Source: Nymphaea colorata (taxonomy: Eukaryota > Streptophyta > Magnoliopsida > Nymphaeales > Nymphaeaceae). Taken from it: 64,000 nucleotides of DNA. The translations under genes and the position numbers were made by a program. The notes under the pieces were generated by a model, which worked only from the letters and a program-made list of their open reading frames with translations, searched no databases and was not told the DNA's origin. Location of the stretch: NCBI RefSeq assembly GCF_008831285.2, contig NC_045144.1:2844268-2908267 (forward strand), in the 5' to 3' direction. Positions 50,301 through 55,507 of the stretch are shown here, piece by piece. The stretch's first letter is position 1. Each line of letters opens with the position of its first letter.

Positions 50301-52912
50301 AGGTCTCCATTGAGAAAAGCATTCTTAACATCAAGTTGATACATCTTCCACTCCTTCATCACTGCTAGAGAAATGATAACTCTAACAGTCTTCATCTTTG
50401 CAACAGGAGCGAAAATCTCCAAATAATCAATTCCATATTTTCGACTAAACCCCTTAATGGAAGCTCTTCATTTTCAGTTATGTCTGAATGTCTTTCTCAA
50501 CTGGTCTTTTCCGAGCACGACTTGGGTCATCCAGGGAAGAAGTAGCATTGGGATTAGGAGTAGAATTCTCACCATCAGTCACCTCATCTGTACGAACTCT
50601 TCGCCTAGAGTAAACCTGCCCAAACAAGCGATTACATCCTCCTTAGTCCTAGTAGGACACCCTTCATCCCTCTCATGTTCAAACACATCTATAACTGGTT
50701 GACTCTCTTTCCTCTTATAGTCCATAAAATCTATGAATTGAATCTCTTAACTCGGAGAATACTCTTCCCCTGACATAGGCTTCTCCCTCTGAAGATGATT
50801 CTCACCAAAATAAGAGACATGTTCCAAGAAGGTGACATCCTTGGTAACATAAACACGACCAGTGGTAGAATCAAGGCACTTATACCCCTTTTGAGTAGGA
50901 GAATACCCAACAAATACTCCCTTAAACAACCTTGGATCAATGTTTTTAACATTAGGACTGTGATCATGAATAAAGCAAACACATCCAAAGACACGAGGTG
51001 GGAGGAGAAAGGGTTGACGACTCCCTAGAAGCATAGAATGGAGAGTCTTCCCATTTAGCACACGAATAGGCATACGATTAATCAAATATGCACAAGTGAG
51101 AACAGCATCTCCCCAATATTGTTTTGGGAGATTCCTTTGAAACAAGAGGGCCCTGGTGACATTAAGCAACTGACGATTTTCCTCTCAGCTACCTCATTTT
51201 GTGGAGGGGTATAGCTGCAAGACGTCTCATGAACAATCCCTTTTTTTGAAGGAAATCATCTACAGATTGACACACATACTCACGAGCATTATCAGACCGA
51301 AAAGTCTTAACAGATCCTCCATATTGGGTCTCCACAAGAAGAATGAAGGTCTCTATGACATGAGACACTTTGCTACTGTCTTTCAGCAAGTATATAAAGG
51401 TACTCCTTGAGTAATCATCTATAAAGGTTATAAAGTACTGAAAACCATGACGGGTATGAATTCCCGAAGGCCCCCACACATCAGAATGGATCAAGGAAAA
51501 GACTTCATTAGCACGACTGGTGGAAATAGGGTATGAAGCCTTAACATGTTTAGCAAATTGATATACATCGCAAGATATCATAGACATGTTGATGCAGGAA
51601 GAATCAAGATTAAAGAGTCTTAATGCAACTGTACTCACAACTAAACTAAGACTATGCTTAAACTAACTAAAACTCAAGCAAACAAGCAAAGAACAAGAAC
51701 AACAGAAGAAAACTAAGAAAACACTTAATTTCTTTCAAATTGTGATTGATTGCCTTACAAAATCACCCAATGTCCCCTTTTATAGAGAAAGGGGTGGATT
51801 GTGGATCTGAATCCATTTACAAGTACTGAAATTCTAACTAGATCGAATTACAAGTTTTGGTTATGTTTTCATCTTGCATCAGACTCCCCTAGTTGGAAAA
51901 GAATAAGCCAATGATTCTATTATCATGTTTATTTCTTTATGCAGGGGCCTGCACTAAGGTTCTTCTGCCTAGTTGAGTGGCTCAATTGCTGCTCAGACTG
52001 AAGAAGGCTAATTAATCTTGTTGCTCTTCTATATCACATAGTGCATTTAAGGACAATAAATCTTTGACGATGATATGTTTGCCTGCAACCAACATCATTA
52101 TCAACAAGGAGAAAAAAATATAAAAATATTATTATGTACCAGCTTCTCAAAACATGTAATTCTGATACCAAGATAAAGCTTTTATTTGGGTTCAGCATAT
52201 CATACAAAAGTCATTCACTGCTTATGAAGCTTACTGTTATTGATACATTTATTTTAAGCATGGACATTGGAAGTTTTTGAAACTGTAATGGTATATCTTC
52301 CTTAGCTGCATGTTTTTTACTTATATCTTCTGAACCATGTGACAGGTTTCTGCTGATGACGGTGACCTACTTAACCAAATCATTGATTCTCTTTCTTCTC
52401 TTGCCTGTAAAAGGCATGATAGTAGAGAAGTAAGAAGTATCTTTTCACTGAAGGTTGGCAAGGTTGATGCAAATTCTGCTGTGAAAGATCACACAGGAAA
52501 TAGGTCGGCAGTTCTTATTCTTGGAGCTGGGCGTGTCTGTCAACCTGCTGCTGCTTTTCTCTCATCAAGTGGAACTAGTGAAACAACTTGCGATGTATCG
52601 TTTGTTAGTGAAGTTGAGGGCCTAAGAAGGATTCATGTTATTGTGGCATCTGTCCATCTAAGTGATGCTCAAAAGGTAAGTTTTTACGAAATGATATTGT
52701 TCTCATAACATCGGAATGATCACCATCCTAACAAAACACGACTGATGTACAATCGAGTTGCATTGCTCGACATGAAATATAGATAAATTACTAAGCTATC
52801 ATTTATCTGCCTGACCACCTATGTAGATTCATCTTCGGATTTGTGCAATAACAGTCATAACCAGCCAGTAAGAACATGTTACGCAAAGCAATTGTTGACA
52901 CCTGTTCTGGAT

Positions 52913-52951
<39 letters not shown>

Positions 52952-55507
52952 TAGTGACTCTGGCTTTTTAGAGTCAGCTAGCCATTTAACAAAGGTCATC
53001 CATCTGAACTAGATGGATGGTTGAGAGAAAACAATGAGAAAAAGGTGTGACTAATATTAGATGACGAAAATACCCATAACTTTTTTCTCTTTGTTTTTCT
53101 CTCCAAGTGGTGTAGTGGCTGGGGCAGAACCTACAAGAATCTGAGAAGTGAAGGTCCCTCTACCCTGAGAAGTGGAAGCAGGACGACCATGTTTGTCCCA
53201 ACACCTATCTTCTAAATGTCCCCATTTTCCATAGTAAGTATATTGAAATGGCCTCTTTCCCCTGCACCACGACCTGAGCCTCTTCCCCTTGTGACCTGTT
53301 CACGCCCTCCCGACACAGCTAAGGCAGCAGCAAGAGCCTCACTCTGGTGCTGAGAGAGAGAGACCGCCAAACTACTGAGTCTATCATATGCCTCAGCAAG
53401 ATCTGGAATCTCTGCTCCAGTAAGCATCTATACTTTAGCTACCTCAAACTTAGGTGATCGACCAGCCAAGAACTTTGCCACCATTGTCTGTTTGAAATGC
53501 GTCTTATAGCATGCCTGACAAGAAGGCCAAAGGGCCTTCAATCGTTCATACGTTGCTTTAACTGAAGCAAAGTATTGAGACAATTCGAAGTCACCCTACT
53601 GCAGTTTGAGCAACTCCTCCTCAACTTGTAAATTTTTTTAAATATTCTTGTCATGAGAATAATCCTGCCTCAAGACTGTCCACATGTGTTTAGCAGTCAT
53701 CTAGTAAGCAAGGGTAGGAGCAATATCAAACTGCAGACTATTCATAATCCATGACGTAACAATACTATTATATTACTTCCATGTGGACTATTCATAATCC
53801 ATGACACAACAATGCTATTATCTTATTTCCATGTGGTATACTTCCATGTTTTAACAATTGGTTCATCTTCTTCAATGATGTGGTCTTTCCGATATCCTAC
53901 GACAGACATCAAGAACATACGCGACCAAATTTCATAATAGAACCATAAAAGAAGGGATTCCCAACAAGTTTGTATTCATTATGGAACTCAATCTTGGTGT
54001 TGTCTGCCATATTAGACTGCTGTCCAAGGTCCCTCGTGAAACACAAAAATACCACTTTATAACATAGAAGGTTGGTCCATGGCAGACAGAAAACTTGTCA
54101 TCTCTTTTCATGCTCCATTTAACTCCACATGTAGTTCACGGTAGTTTGATCACATATATCAAACCTAACATCCATGCCATGCCACCACTTGAGGGTCTGA
54201 TCATGTATTCCACATCGACATGATCAGCCTTCTTTAATGCTTACTGCTGTTTCCACAATCAGCAGGAGGCCATGATAGAGAAGACCAGGTGGGGAAGAGA
54301 GGAGAACAGAGAAGAGAGATGCCGGAACTTAGCAAGGAGTCATCGGCGGTGATGGAGAGGCTGTTGTGTCACCAGCGATCACTGGCGACAAGGAAAAGAT
54401 GTCTGCACTCTGATACCATGTTACAACTATTGTTTTTGGAGAGAGAAAAACTTATTTGATACTCATTAATCTGCCCTAGTCTCATGTTAAAAGAGAATTA
54501 GGGTTGTTACGATCAGAGAGAGAGAGAGAGAGAGAACAAAAGTTCTCATTAACTTTACCCTAATCTCAAAGTTAAAAGAGATTAGGGCTGACGGTAACAA
54601 GAATTACAATATTAGTCCAACAGAAATAACATAACTTTAAAAGGCACCACACTTCAACTTCCTAATGTTGTAGAAAGCCTCTAACCGACAGGATATTTAA
54701 CACTCCCCTTGAAGCTGAAGCATAGATATCAATCATGCTCAGCTTGTTACATTCTCTCAAGAAATCGCTTATGGGAAGAGCCTTGGTAAAAATATTAGCT
54801 GCCTGATCTTCAGATGGGACATGAATAGTACTAATATCTTTTTAGTCAGTGCATTAGGATTGTATGGGACCTGCTTATGTCCAAAGGAGGACTCTCTTTC
54901 ATGTGATCTTCAAAAAAATCCATCCAGCAACAATTAGTGTCCATGAAAAAACCATAAACCGTTGCTAAAAGTACCATGAACTGTTGCTGTACTACAAACT
55001 GTCACCAACTTTGTTGTGGTGACTAGTTATTTAATGACAGATTTTTAATTTTTAGCTGTCTAGCAACATCCGTCATCCTGCAGATTTGAACTCTCCTATA
55101 TATATATACACATATGATATATATACACATATGATATATATATATATATATAATTTATTTTCTGGTTGAGCTAGACTTTTACTGCATTGTTTCTGATATT
55201 TGGTGTGCTGATTTCTACAGCTTTGTGAGGTTCTTTAGTAAGTTTTCTTCTCATTCAGTCCTATGAAAATTTCATGCCATAGTGCCTTTGTGTGAAGTCA
55301 TTTATGTGGCTGTTTAATAGCTTTATTCACATATAGGTCATGAAAATGTTCTTAATGGAACATTTTGATCTTTGCGTGCCTCTTTTTTCTACTAGACTTT
55401 TTCTTTTTTTGCTGTTTCTCTTTTAGGCTGTTGAAGACATCCCAAATGCAGAGGCAGCTGCTCTTGATGTAATGGACAAGGAAGAATTATATAAGTATAT
55501 CTCTAAG
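10642..55507 (+). CDS. LKR/SDH: LKR/SDH, bifunctional lysine-ketoglutarate reductase / saccharopine dehydrogenase (5' part, 14 exons, continues past window)
   Basis: This cytosolic enzyme starts lysine catabolism: the LKR half condenses lysine with 2-oxoglutarate to saccharopine, and the SDH half splits saccharopine to glutamate and aminoadipate semialdehyde. Exons: 10642-10890, 10969-11055, 11159-11288, 11674-11847, 23215-23297, 24870-24980, 26306-26381, 30265-30436, 31616-31712, 31890-32056, 48134-48191, 48410-48550, 52346-52675, 55427-55507. All have GT/AG borders and the joined frame has no stop. Family motifs seen include [79 protein letters not shown] and [17 protein letters not shown]. 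The SDH Rossmann start, [13 protein letters not shown], lies near residues 572-584. The Arabidopsis protein is about 1060 residues, so some 410 C-terminal residues are missing here. There is no transit peptide. Identity is very secure; expression is not shown. Confidence 0.96.
10969..11055 (+). CDS. LKR/SDH: LKR/SDH coding exon 2
   Basis: 29 codons, [13 protein letters not shown] then [16 protein letters not shown]. Acceptor TTGCAG, donor GTACTG, phase 0 on both sides. The 78-nt upstream intron is the shortest one here. Confidence 0.95.
11159..11288 (+). CDS. LKR/SDH: LKR/SDH coding exon 3
   Basis: [20 protein letters not shown] followed by [20 protein letters not shown]. The donor is the GT of GTGAGG at 11289. 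This leaves one base that joins exon 4 to make an Arg codon, giving GLGKRYLNLGYS as in other plant LKRs. Confidence 0.94.
11674..11847 (+). CDS. LKR/SDH: LKR/SDH coding exon 4
   Basis: [20 protein letters not shown] to VFVFTGSGN. The acceptor follows a T-rich tract (TTTCCCAG) and the donor is GTAAGA. Ends in phase 1. The next exon is 11.4 kb away because of nested transposons. Confidence 0.95.
12341..12960 (+). pseudogene. Decayed + strand Copia integrase region (element L, part 1)
   Basis: Translation gives [20 protein letters not shown] with [16 protein letters not shown], equivalent to the Copia integrase block FWAEA..TA.YL.NR.PS. Frameshifted KGYRCYD-like text follows. The strand is the same as the gene. 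Numerous stops make it a dead relic inside intron 4. The hAT MITE at 13211 and unclassified sequence separate it from the RT part. Confidence 0.65.
13211..13566. mobile_element. hAT-type MITE with GC-rich arms
   Basis: An 8-bp direct repeat TTTAATAC flanks it exactly (13203-13210 and 13567-13574). The termini start TAGACTTGGGC and end, inverted, TAAGCCTGGTC. The arms are rich in GGGCC/CCCGAA words around an AT-rich core. A 31-bp unit (core CAGCCCGGCACCCGAAAACC) is tandemly duplicated near 13226-13287. It has no coding capacity. The 8-bp TSD and the GGGCCGGGC style match plant hAT MITEs. Confidence 0.85.
13575..14379. other. Intron 4 stretch, possibly an LTR relic
   Basis: AT-rich, with a (CA)n tract near 14075-14093 and repeated TATATGTATA words. 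Text near 13800-13880 (stem-like TAGCCATTCGGCTA, then a GAAATAAGAAGAAATGAG run) loosely resembles the LTR-like sequence at 33.3 kb. Not resolved. Confidence 0.3.
14380..14960 (+). pseudogene. Decayed + strand Copia reverse transcriptase (element L, part 2)
   Basis: [10 protein letters not shown] at 14390, then [20 protein letters not shown] near 14665 and LIDDMIIT near 14805. These correspond to the Copia RT blocks WV.K.K..., LYGLKQ.PRAWY.K and YVDDMI.T. Frame is lost several times. It continues the integrase relic at 12341. Confidence 0.7.
14961..15300. other. Intron 4 stretch left of element A
   Basis: No gene recognised; includes a (TG)n microsatellite at about 15188-15210. Ends at the TSD copy of element A. 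Confidence 0.5.
15306..15498 (-). repeat. 3' LTR of element A
   Basis: 193 bp, TG...CA ends, abuts the polypurine complement CTCCCCCTCAAG. Eight differences from the other LTR. Confidence 0.93.
16726..18957 (+). pseudogene. Truncated pol of element B (integrase C-part, RT, RNase H)
   Basis: Integrase tail ([20 protein letters not shown], then [13 protein letters not shown]) to about 17460. A long RT frame at 17473-18579 has [39 protein letters not shown] and [11 protein letters not shown]. RNase H follows with [18 protein letters not shown] and CD-type [20 protein letters not shown]. Three in-frame TGA codons (after DSK at 17461, after VSW at 18577, after EIT at 18661) sit where Trp or a basic residue is expected. 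It ends IDIYAPA and a stop just before the polypurine tract and 3' LTR. Confidence 0.88.
18965..19249 (+). repeat. 3' LTR of element B
   Basis: 285 bp starting TGTTGAAAAAACGTTATG after the polypurine tract GAGGGGGAG, with CT-rich 3' part. The same family gives the solo LTR near 28465. Confidence 0.88.
21619..21690. repeat. (TA)n microsatellite and poly-T run in leader of element A
   Basis: About 28 TA units followed by about 17 T. Lies between primer site and gag start of element A. A similar (TA)n is in the leader of element C. Confidence 0.95.
21745..21999 (-). repeat. 120-bp tandem repeat in leader of element A
   Basis: The word ATCAGTCCACC recurs at 21745, 21865 and 21985, exactly 120 bp apart. 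Two nearly full units share CAATAAATGAACA, TTCAAAACAG and CTTCTACGTATCCAC. Non-coding. Confidence 0.9.
22495..22687 (-). repeat. 5' LTR of element A
   Basis: 193 bp, directly next to the primer-binding site at 22482-22494, followed by TSD TTTAT. Confidence 0.93.
22693..23214. other. Intron 4, right part
   Basis: No repeat border or gene recognised between the TSD of element A and the acceptor of exon 5. Confidence 0.5.
23215..23297 (+). CDS. LKR/SDH: LKR/SDH coding exon 5
   Basis: Completes a Val codon with exon 4, then [20 protein letters not shown] and LPEVVEM. Acceptor TTTTAG, donor GTAATT. Too short and too split to show as a long open frame, but the motif and phase match the family. 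Confidence 0.93.
23298..24869. other. Intron 5 of LKR/SDH
   Basis: 1572 bp between exon 5 and exon 6. T-rich, no coding homology or clear mobile element seen. Confidence 0.8.
24870..24980 (+). CDS. LKR/SDH: LKR/SDH coding exon 6
   Basis: 37 codons, [20 protein letters not shown] then [17 protein letters not shown]. The QLYGCVVT and PKD..K.FNK blocks are conserved in plant LKR. Acceptor TTTTTAG, donor GTAATC, phase 0 on both sides. Confidence 0.93.
24981..26305. other. Intron 6 of LKR/SDH, with a poly-G tract
   Basis: 1325 bp. Contains a G-rich run (25278-25303) with a 14-G homopolymer at 25289-25302, next to CAGGGGCAGAACTATAAA-type text that may be the end of a decayed DNA transposon. No coding signal. 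Confidence 0.7.
26306..26381 (+). CDS. LKR/SDH: LKR/SDH coding exon 7
   Basis: [20 protein letters not shown] then YASVI, ending in phase 1 with a G completed by exon 8. Acceptor TCTGTAG, donor GTATGT. Confidence 0.93.
26382..27159. other. Intron 7, left part
   Basis: No recognised element. A 94-codon minus-strand open frame (26834-27118) has no recognisable domain and is treated as chance. Confidence 0.5.
27160..27815 (-). mobile_element. A-family Copia remnant K: 5' LTR plus leader
   Basis: The LTR at 27623-27815 is 193 bp like element A (TGTTACAGTCGGCAG...TTCTAATTCAACA). To its left lies leader sequence with the words AGACATTCAATCTG, GCAGCCACTTTTCCACAGTC and CACGCAGTTGCT shared with 22.0-22.3 kb. 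The primer-site complement has decayed to GGCTTTGATGCCA. Pol and the second LTR are absent, so it is a truncated older copy in intron 7. Confidence 0.85.
28465..28727 (+). mobile_element. Solo LTR of the B family
   Basis: Begins TGTTGAGAAAACTTACTG and shares with the B LTR the words TTAGGTAGTT, TTGGACTCTTTATGTAAAGG, GGTTAAAC.TAACCCTAAT and GAGCCGTAA. No internal sequence is present on either side, so it is a solo LTR. The flanking 5-mers are similar but not identical (CTTCG and ACTTC). The end is uncertain by a few bases. Confidence 0.8.
28748..29987. mobile_element. hAT-like non-autonomous element 1 (1240 bp)
   Basis: Flanked by a perfect 8-bp duplication GATGGTAG (28740-28747 and 29988-29995). 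The ends are CTAAGTCACACAG and, inverted, CTATGTCACATAG. The subterminal regions are rich in GCACC/GGGTGCGG words. The inside has only short frames without a known transposase and a 44-bp minisatellite. An 8-bp TSD points to hAT. Related ends occur at 32217 and 42205. Confidence 0.85.
29592..29724 (+). repeat. 44-bp minisatellite, three copies
   Basis: Unit with TTTGTACTTTGTACTTTGTA and AGCATGTGGATGCTT repeats at 29592, 29636 and 29680 with almost no change. Lies inside hAT-like element 1. Confidence 0.9.
30265..30436 (+). CDS. LKR/SDH: LKR/SDH coding exon 8
   Basis: [20 protein letters not shown], then [20 protein letters not shown] and EKPFFR. Acceptor ATGGCAG, donor GTATCG, ends in phase 2. 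The CDITCDI.GS block is a strong LKR signature. Confidence 0.95.
30437..31615. other. Intron 8 of LKR/SDH
   Basis: 1179 bp, no recognised element or gene. Confidence 0.8.
31616..31712 (+). CDS. LKR/SDH: LKR/SDH coding exon 9
   Basis: Completes an Arg codon, then [20 protein letters not shown] and [12 protein letters not shown]. Acceptor TTATTAG, donor GTAATA. Confidence 0.94.
31890..32056 (+). CDS. LKR/SDH: LKR/SDH coding exon 10
   Basis: [18 protein letters not shown] to [19 protein letters not shown] and IPRMRNSDS. The acceptor is GCGAAG at 31889, a weak polypyrimidine context but the only frame that joins exon 9. Donor GTAAGT, phase 2. Followed by the 16-kb intron 10. Confidence 0.93.
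32217..32596. mobile_element. hAT-like non-autonomous element 3 (380 bp)
   Basis: Ends are CTAAGTCATCTAGGTA and, inverted, CTAAGTCACATAGGTA, the same terminus as the elements at 28748 and 42205. The flanks TTGTTTAG and GTTTGAAG are only partly alike, so the duplication has eroded. The interior has GGGTA-rich text and an (AG)n(TG)n(TA)n run near 32330-32370. No coding capacity. Confidence 0.7.
32597..33250. other. Intron 10 stretch, nothing recognised
   Basis: No gene, border or repeat could be assigned. Confidence 0.4.
34122..34364 (+). repeat. 5' LTR of element C
   Basis: 243 bp, TG...CA, preceded by TSD GAAAT and followed directly by the primer-binding site. Confidence 0.95.
35523..38838 (+). 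pseudogene. gag-deleted pol pseudogene of element C
   Basis: ATG at 35523 starts [15 protein letters not shown] and passes almost at once to the region before protease ([14 protein letters not shown]), so nearly all gag including the CCHC knuckle is missing. Protease [13 protein letters not shown] is near 35735. Integrase (35946-36692) has [24 protein letters not shown] and [14 protein letters not shown] at 37401-38060 has [20 protein letters not shown] and [10 protein letters not shown]. RNase H has [18 protein letters not shown] and [12 protein letters not shown]. Stops occur near 35943, 36956, 37347, 37383, 37395, 38356, 38497 and 38704. The frame also shifts near 36690 and 38055. It ends IDIYAPA and TGA at 38838. 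Confidence 0.92.
38846..39090 (+). repeat. 3' LTR of element C
   Basis: 245 bp, follows the polypurine tract, followed by TSD GAAAT. Confidence 0.95.
39650..41830 (+). pseudogene. Truncated Ty3/Gypsy chromovirus F pol with chromodomain
   Basis: RT begins mid-domain (LNAVTL, then [20 protein letters not shown] and [39 protein letters not shown]). A deletion near 40050-40085 removes the RT connection and early RNase H. The RNase H part has [20 protein letters not shown] and [14 protein letters not shown]. Integrase has the zinc region ([17 protein letters not shown]), [19 protein letters not shown] with a stop where Gln is usual, and [20 protein letters not shown]. The C-terminus has [10 protein letters not shown] and, near 41683-41790, a chromodomain-like [16 protein letters not shown] and IQRHFPEF. 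Order RT-RH-INT-CHD is diagnostic for chromoviruses. Confidence 0.88.
41828..42111 (+). repeat. Probable 3' LTR of chromovirus F
   Basis: Follows the chromodomain. Has a TATA box (CTGTATATAAGCC near 41918) and ends GGTAACA near 42110. No second copy in the window, so the borders are estimates. Beyond it, 42112-42204 was not classified. Confidence 0.5.
42284..42741 (-). repeat. 3' LTR of element G
   Basis: 458 bp with a (GA)n tract. The stop codon of the polyprotein lies in its first bases as read on the minus strand. Confidence 0.95.
42736..47052 (-). CDS. Copia gag-pol polyprotein of element G (intact, 1438 aa)
   Basis: A single open frame for a complete Ty1/Copia polyprotein. The ATG at 47052 ([11 protein letters not shown]) is preferred, since upstream in-frame Met codons lie in the 5' LTR and would add a low-complexity hydrophobic stretch. 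Order: gag with [17 protein letters not shown] knuckle [14 protein letters not shown] (residues 273-286); protease LDSGAATH (Asp 339). Integrase has catalytic Asp563, Asp626 and Glu662, giving the expected DD35E spacing. RT has YVDD at 1114-1117; RNase H has TDADWAGD (Asp 1282) and [10 protein letters not shown]. It ends QLEGGC with its TAA inside the 3' LTR. All key residues are present, so it may be active. It does not share the IDIYAP ending of A, B, C and D, so it is another lineage. Confidence 0.95.
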   Translation of the reverse strand: MENLSHSGMSSSFLPHLITEKLNHENYLIWKRQIMPFIRSQGLFGHLDGSTKAPPISVLQEIKNEAGEVIDVHEDNNPEHAMWMRRDQSLVAYILSTLSQQVLLSVSDDCTAEELWETLADTFSQISEARIMYLKKEFQNLSKGSTSIMDYLGRIKAVADQLAASGNNISDKEKVQQTLNGLGHDYHAFITALEVLPVLPSFNELQGKLLQHEMNMKRVIERTDQGNSQNVLAMNVKFGKSHGNSNHGGRGILPTPHNQGMSPLDTSRKIPICFQCNKKGHMKAQCWFNPQNKNKGVRHDYKQGGQSSKSTAEDMQQLLMAAFSKMTIKQNEQGEWFLDSGAATHVTGNAGKLTNLSPHYGRSCIITGDGKSHPITHIGNAHIPLSSSSLSLSNVVLAPNIKKNIISISKLIDDTSSSVEFTPSSVYVKDLQTKKMFARGERQGNMYVLKECLPKDSSTFDIGLKTFSLSHNASSVPSSCHFQSKVRGPNQFLESDLWHSRLGHCGRHFIEKLVTDSLIPRSSLPLTSSVKKCSSCGLCKSHVLPFHNINQRASKPFETIFSDVWGPAPIDSMSGSRYYVLFIDSYSRFTWIYFMKHKSEVPHIFRNFYAMIQTKFSSNVVHFQCDGGGEYSSLDFIEFLREKGITRQISCPYTPQQNGVVERKHRHIVESAMSMMHDTNVPIFLWTEAFHTAVYIINCLPMTLLMSKSPYFTLLGKQPDYKNLKVFGCVCYVHVDAALRNKFQDKAIQCRFVGYADEYKGFRCYDPTTKRIKTSRNVIFDEHSFDNTNEMPMTIESYDPWTSTQLFNADPVIENDVPQSEDSERAIQPSDMAQSENQEDPTQSSSHHENNNEQSNDAHRYSGLIYSRRLRDRDAHSEEDNMPHLRRSQRIRHPIHRWVSYDSLSLDFQLFMAKVGKEEEPTSFDQASKSHHWRKAMKEEMDALHECGTWEIVPRPHEKNVVGSKWVYKIKYKPDGSIERHKARLVAKGFTQQYGEDYDETFSPVIKMGTIRVIISLAVEYGWRLHQMDVKNAFLHGDLREEVYMEQPPGYTKGDSHAWVCKLRKSIYGLKQASRSWFDSFSCKIQECGFRRCPLDHSLFIYRKENIFTLLLIYVDDIVITGNSEKHIEEAKVLMMQNFKMKELGDLRFFLGVEIDRHNNRLTLTQQKYTLDLLKKSGMSDCKPVGTPSVLNQRLSAQDGELYEDPTQYRSIVGALQYLTFTRPDIIYAVNQVSQFMHAPRDTHMDAVKRILRYLKGTAGDGLVYGKSENITTGHQLMTFTDADWAGDPDQRKSISGFCIFIGRNLVSWSCRKQKAVARSSTEAEYRCMAAGTAEVTWVRHLLEDIGEKIKTSMLMCDNQSAINIAFNPVQHGRTKHIEIDQHFVRQKVEDKEIQPIYVRTDEQVADLFTKGLTKERFWFLKGKLYMVQNHAQLEGGC
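47273..47728 (-). repeat. 5' LTR of element G
   Basis: 456 bp, next to the primer site, followed by TSD CCCAG. Confidence 0.95.
48134..48191 (+). CDS. LKR/SDH: LKR/SDH coding exon 11 (58 nt)
   Basis: Small exon encoding [20 protein letters not shown]. It was placed by phase: exon 10 needs one base, and the acceptor CTTTCAG at 48131-48133 supplies it, keeping KKYATM in frame with exon 12 VSLTGHLF. A nearer AG at 48160 would break the frame. The first ten residues are poorly conserved, so the acceptor is inferred. Confidence 0.85.
48410..48550 (+). CDS. LKR/SDH: LKR/SDH coding exon 12
   Basis: 47 codons, [20 protein letters not shown] then [20 protein letters not shown] and MSYSELE. This is the C-terminal part of the LKR half. 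Acceptor AACAG, donor GTAAGT, phase 0. Confidence 0.95.
48874..51590 (-). mobile_element. Truncated Copia element I in intron 12
   Basis: 3' LTR at 48874-49108 (235 bp, TGTTGAAACAAAA...CATCAACA), then polypurine complement CTCCCCATCAAG. No 5' LTR, gag or protease: the copy stops inside integrase near 51590. Minus strand, opposite to the gene. Confidence 0.85.
49103..51638 (-). pseudogene. Broken integrase-RT-RNase H of element I
   Basis: Integrase: [20 protein letters not shown] (first Cys pair partly lost), [25 protein letters not shown], then [20 protein letters not shown] and [62 protein letters not shown] and [20 protein letters not shown]. RNase [15 protein letters not shown] and [16 protein letters not shown]. 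Several frameshifts and stops; non-functional. The word choice differs from elements A-D. Confidence 0.85.
51591..51889. repeat. LTR-like 299-bp segment
   Basis: Begins TGATGCAGGAAG and ends TCTTGCATCA, giving a 7-bp terminal inverse TGATGCA/TGCATCA. GACTCCCCTAG, resembling a polypurine complement, follows. No matching partner or TSD was found, so it may be a truncated 3' LTR of another minus-strand element joined to element I. Confidence 0.4.
51890..52345. other. Intron 12, right part
   Basis: No gene or repeat recognised before exon 13. Confidence 0.5.
52346..52675 (+). CDS. LKR/SDH: LKR/SDH coding exon 13 (linker and start of SDH)
   Basis: 110 codons, the longest exon here. It holds the interdomain linker ([16 protein letters not shown]...) and the start of the SDH Rossmann fold, [20 protein letters not shown], with the NAD-binding Gly-x-Gly. 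It ends [15 protein letters not shown]. Acceptor GACAG, donor GTAAGT, phase 0. Confidence 0.95.
52915..53101. mobile_element. Truncated MITE next to (CA)n(TA)n tract
   Basis: A (CA)n(TA)n run at 52915-52950 is followed by TTAGTGACTCTGGC... and the inner words AGATGGATGGTTGAGAGAAA and GAGAAAAAGGTGTGA shared with the full MITE at 55821. Its right half is missing where Copia remnant J begins. Confidence 0.7.
53160..54012 (-). pseudogene. gag pseudogene of element J
   Basis: Starts at an ATG near 54010 ([20 protein letters not shown]) and ends near 53160. Readable parts include [20 protein letters not shown], an [13 protein letters not shown] stretch, and a knuckle reading [20 protein letters not shown]. 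The first two Cys of the CCHC motif have become Tyr by G-to-A change. Stops and shifts elsewhere. This is the gag part missing from relatives A and C. Confidence 0.75.
54419..54702 (-). repeat. Single LTR of element J
   Basis: 284 bp, TGTTACAAC...ATTTAACA, with a (GA)n tract near 54517 and the internal words ACCCTAATCTC and AGAGATTAGGG seen in A-type LTRs. Confidence 0.85.
54842..55426. other. Intron 13, right part
   Basis: AT-rich with (TA)n/(CA)n tracts near 55095-55152; no element or gene recognised before exon 14. Confidence 0.5.
55427..55507 (+). CDS. LKR/SDH: LKR/SDH coding exon 14 (last in window)
   Basis: 27 codons, [20 protein letters not shown] then LYKYISK. It matches the SDH block before the VDVV.SLLP segment, which is not found before 64000. 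Acceptor CTTTTAG, donor GTAACT. Intron 14 is therefore longer than 8.4 kb. Confidence 0.92.

Larger units (their letters stand above)
53105..54841 (-). mobile_element. Copia remnant J in gag-PBS-LTR-PPT-RNase H order
   Basis: One LTR (54419-54702) has a primer-site complement (CTCTGATACCA) and gag on its left. On its right it has a polypurine complement (CTCCCCTTGAAG) with the end of RNase H (minus strand [12 protein letters not shown]). A normal element would have these at opposite ends. The unit thus looks like a linearised one-LTR circle or the junction of two tandem copies. Both outer ends are cut inside coding sequence. No TSD could be assigned. Confidence 0.8.
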
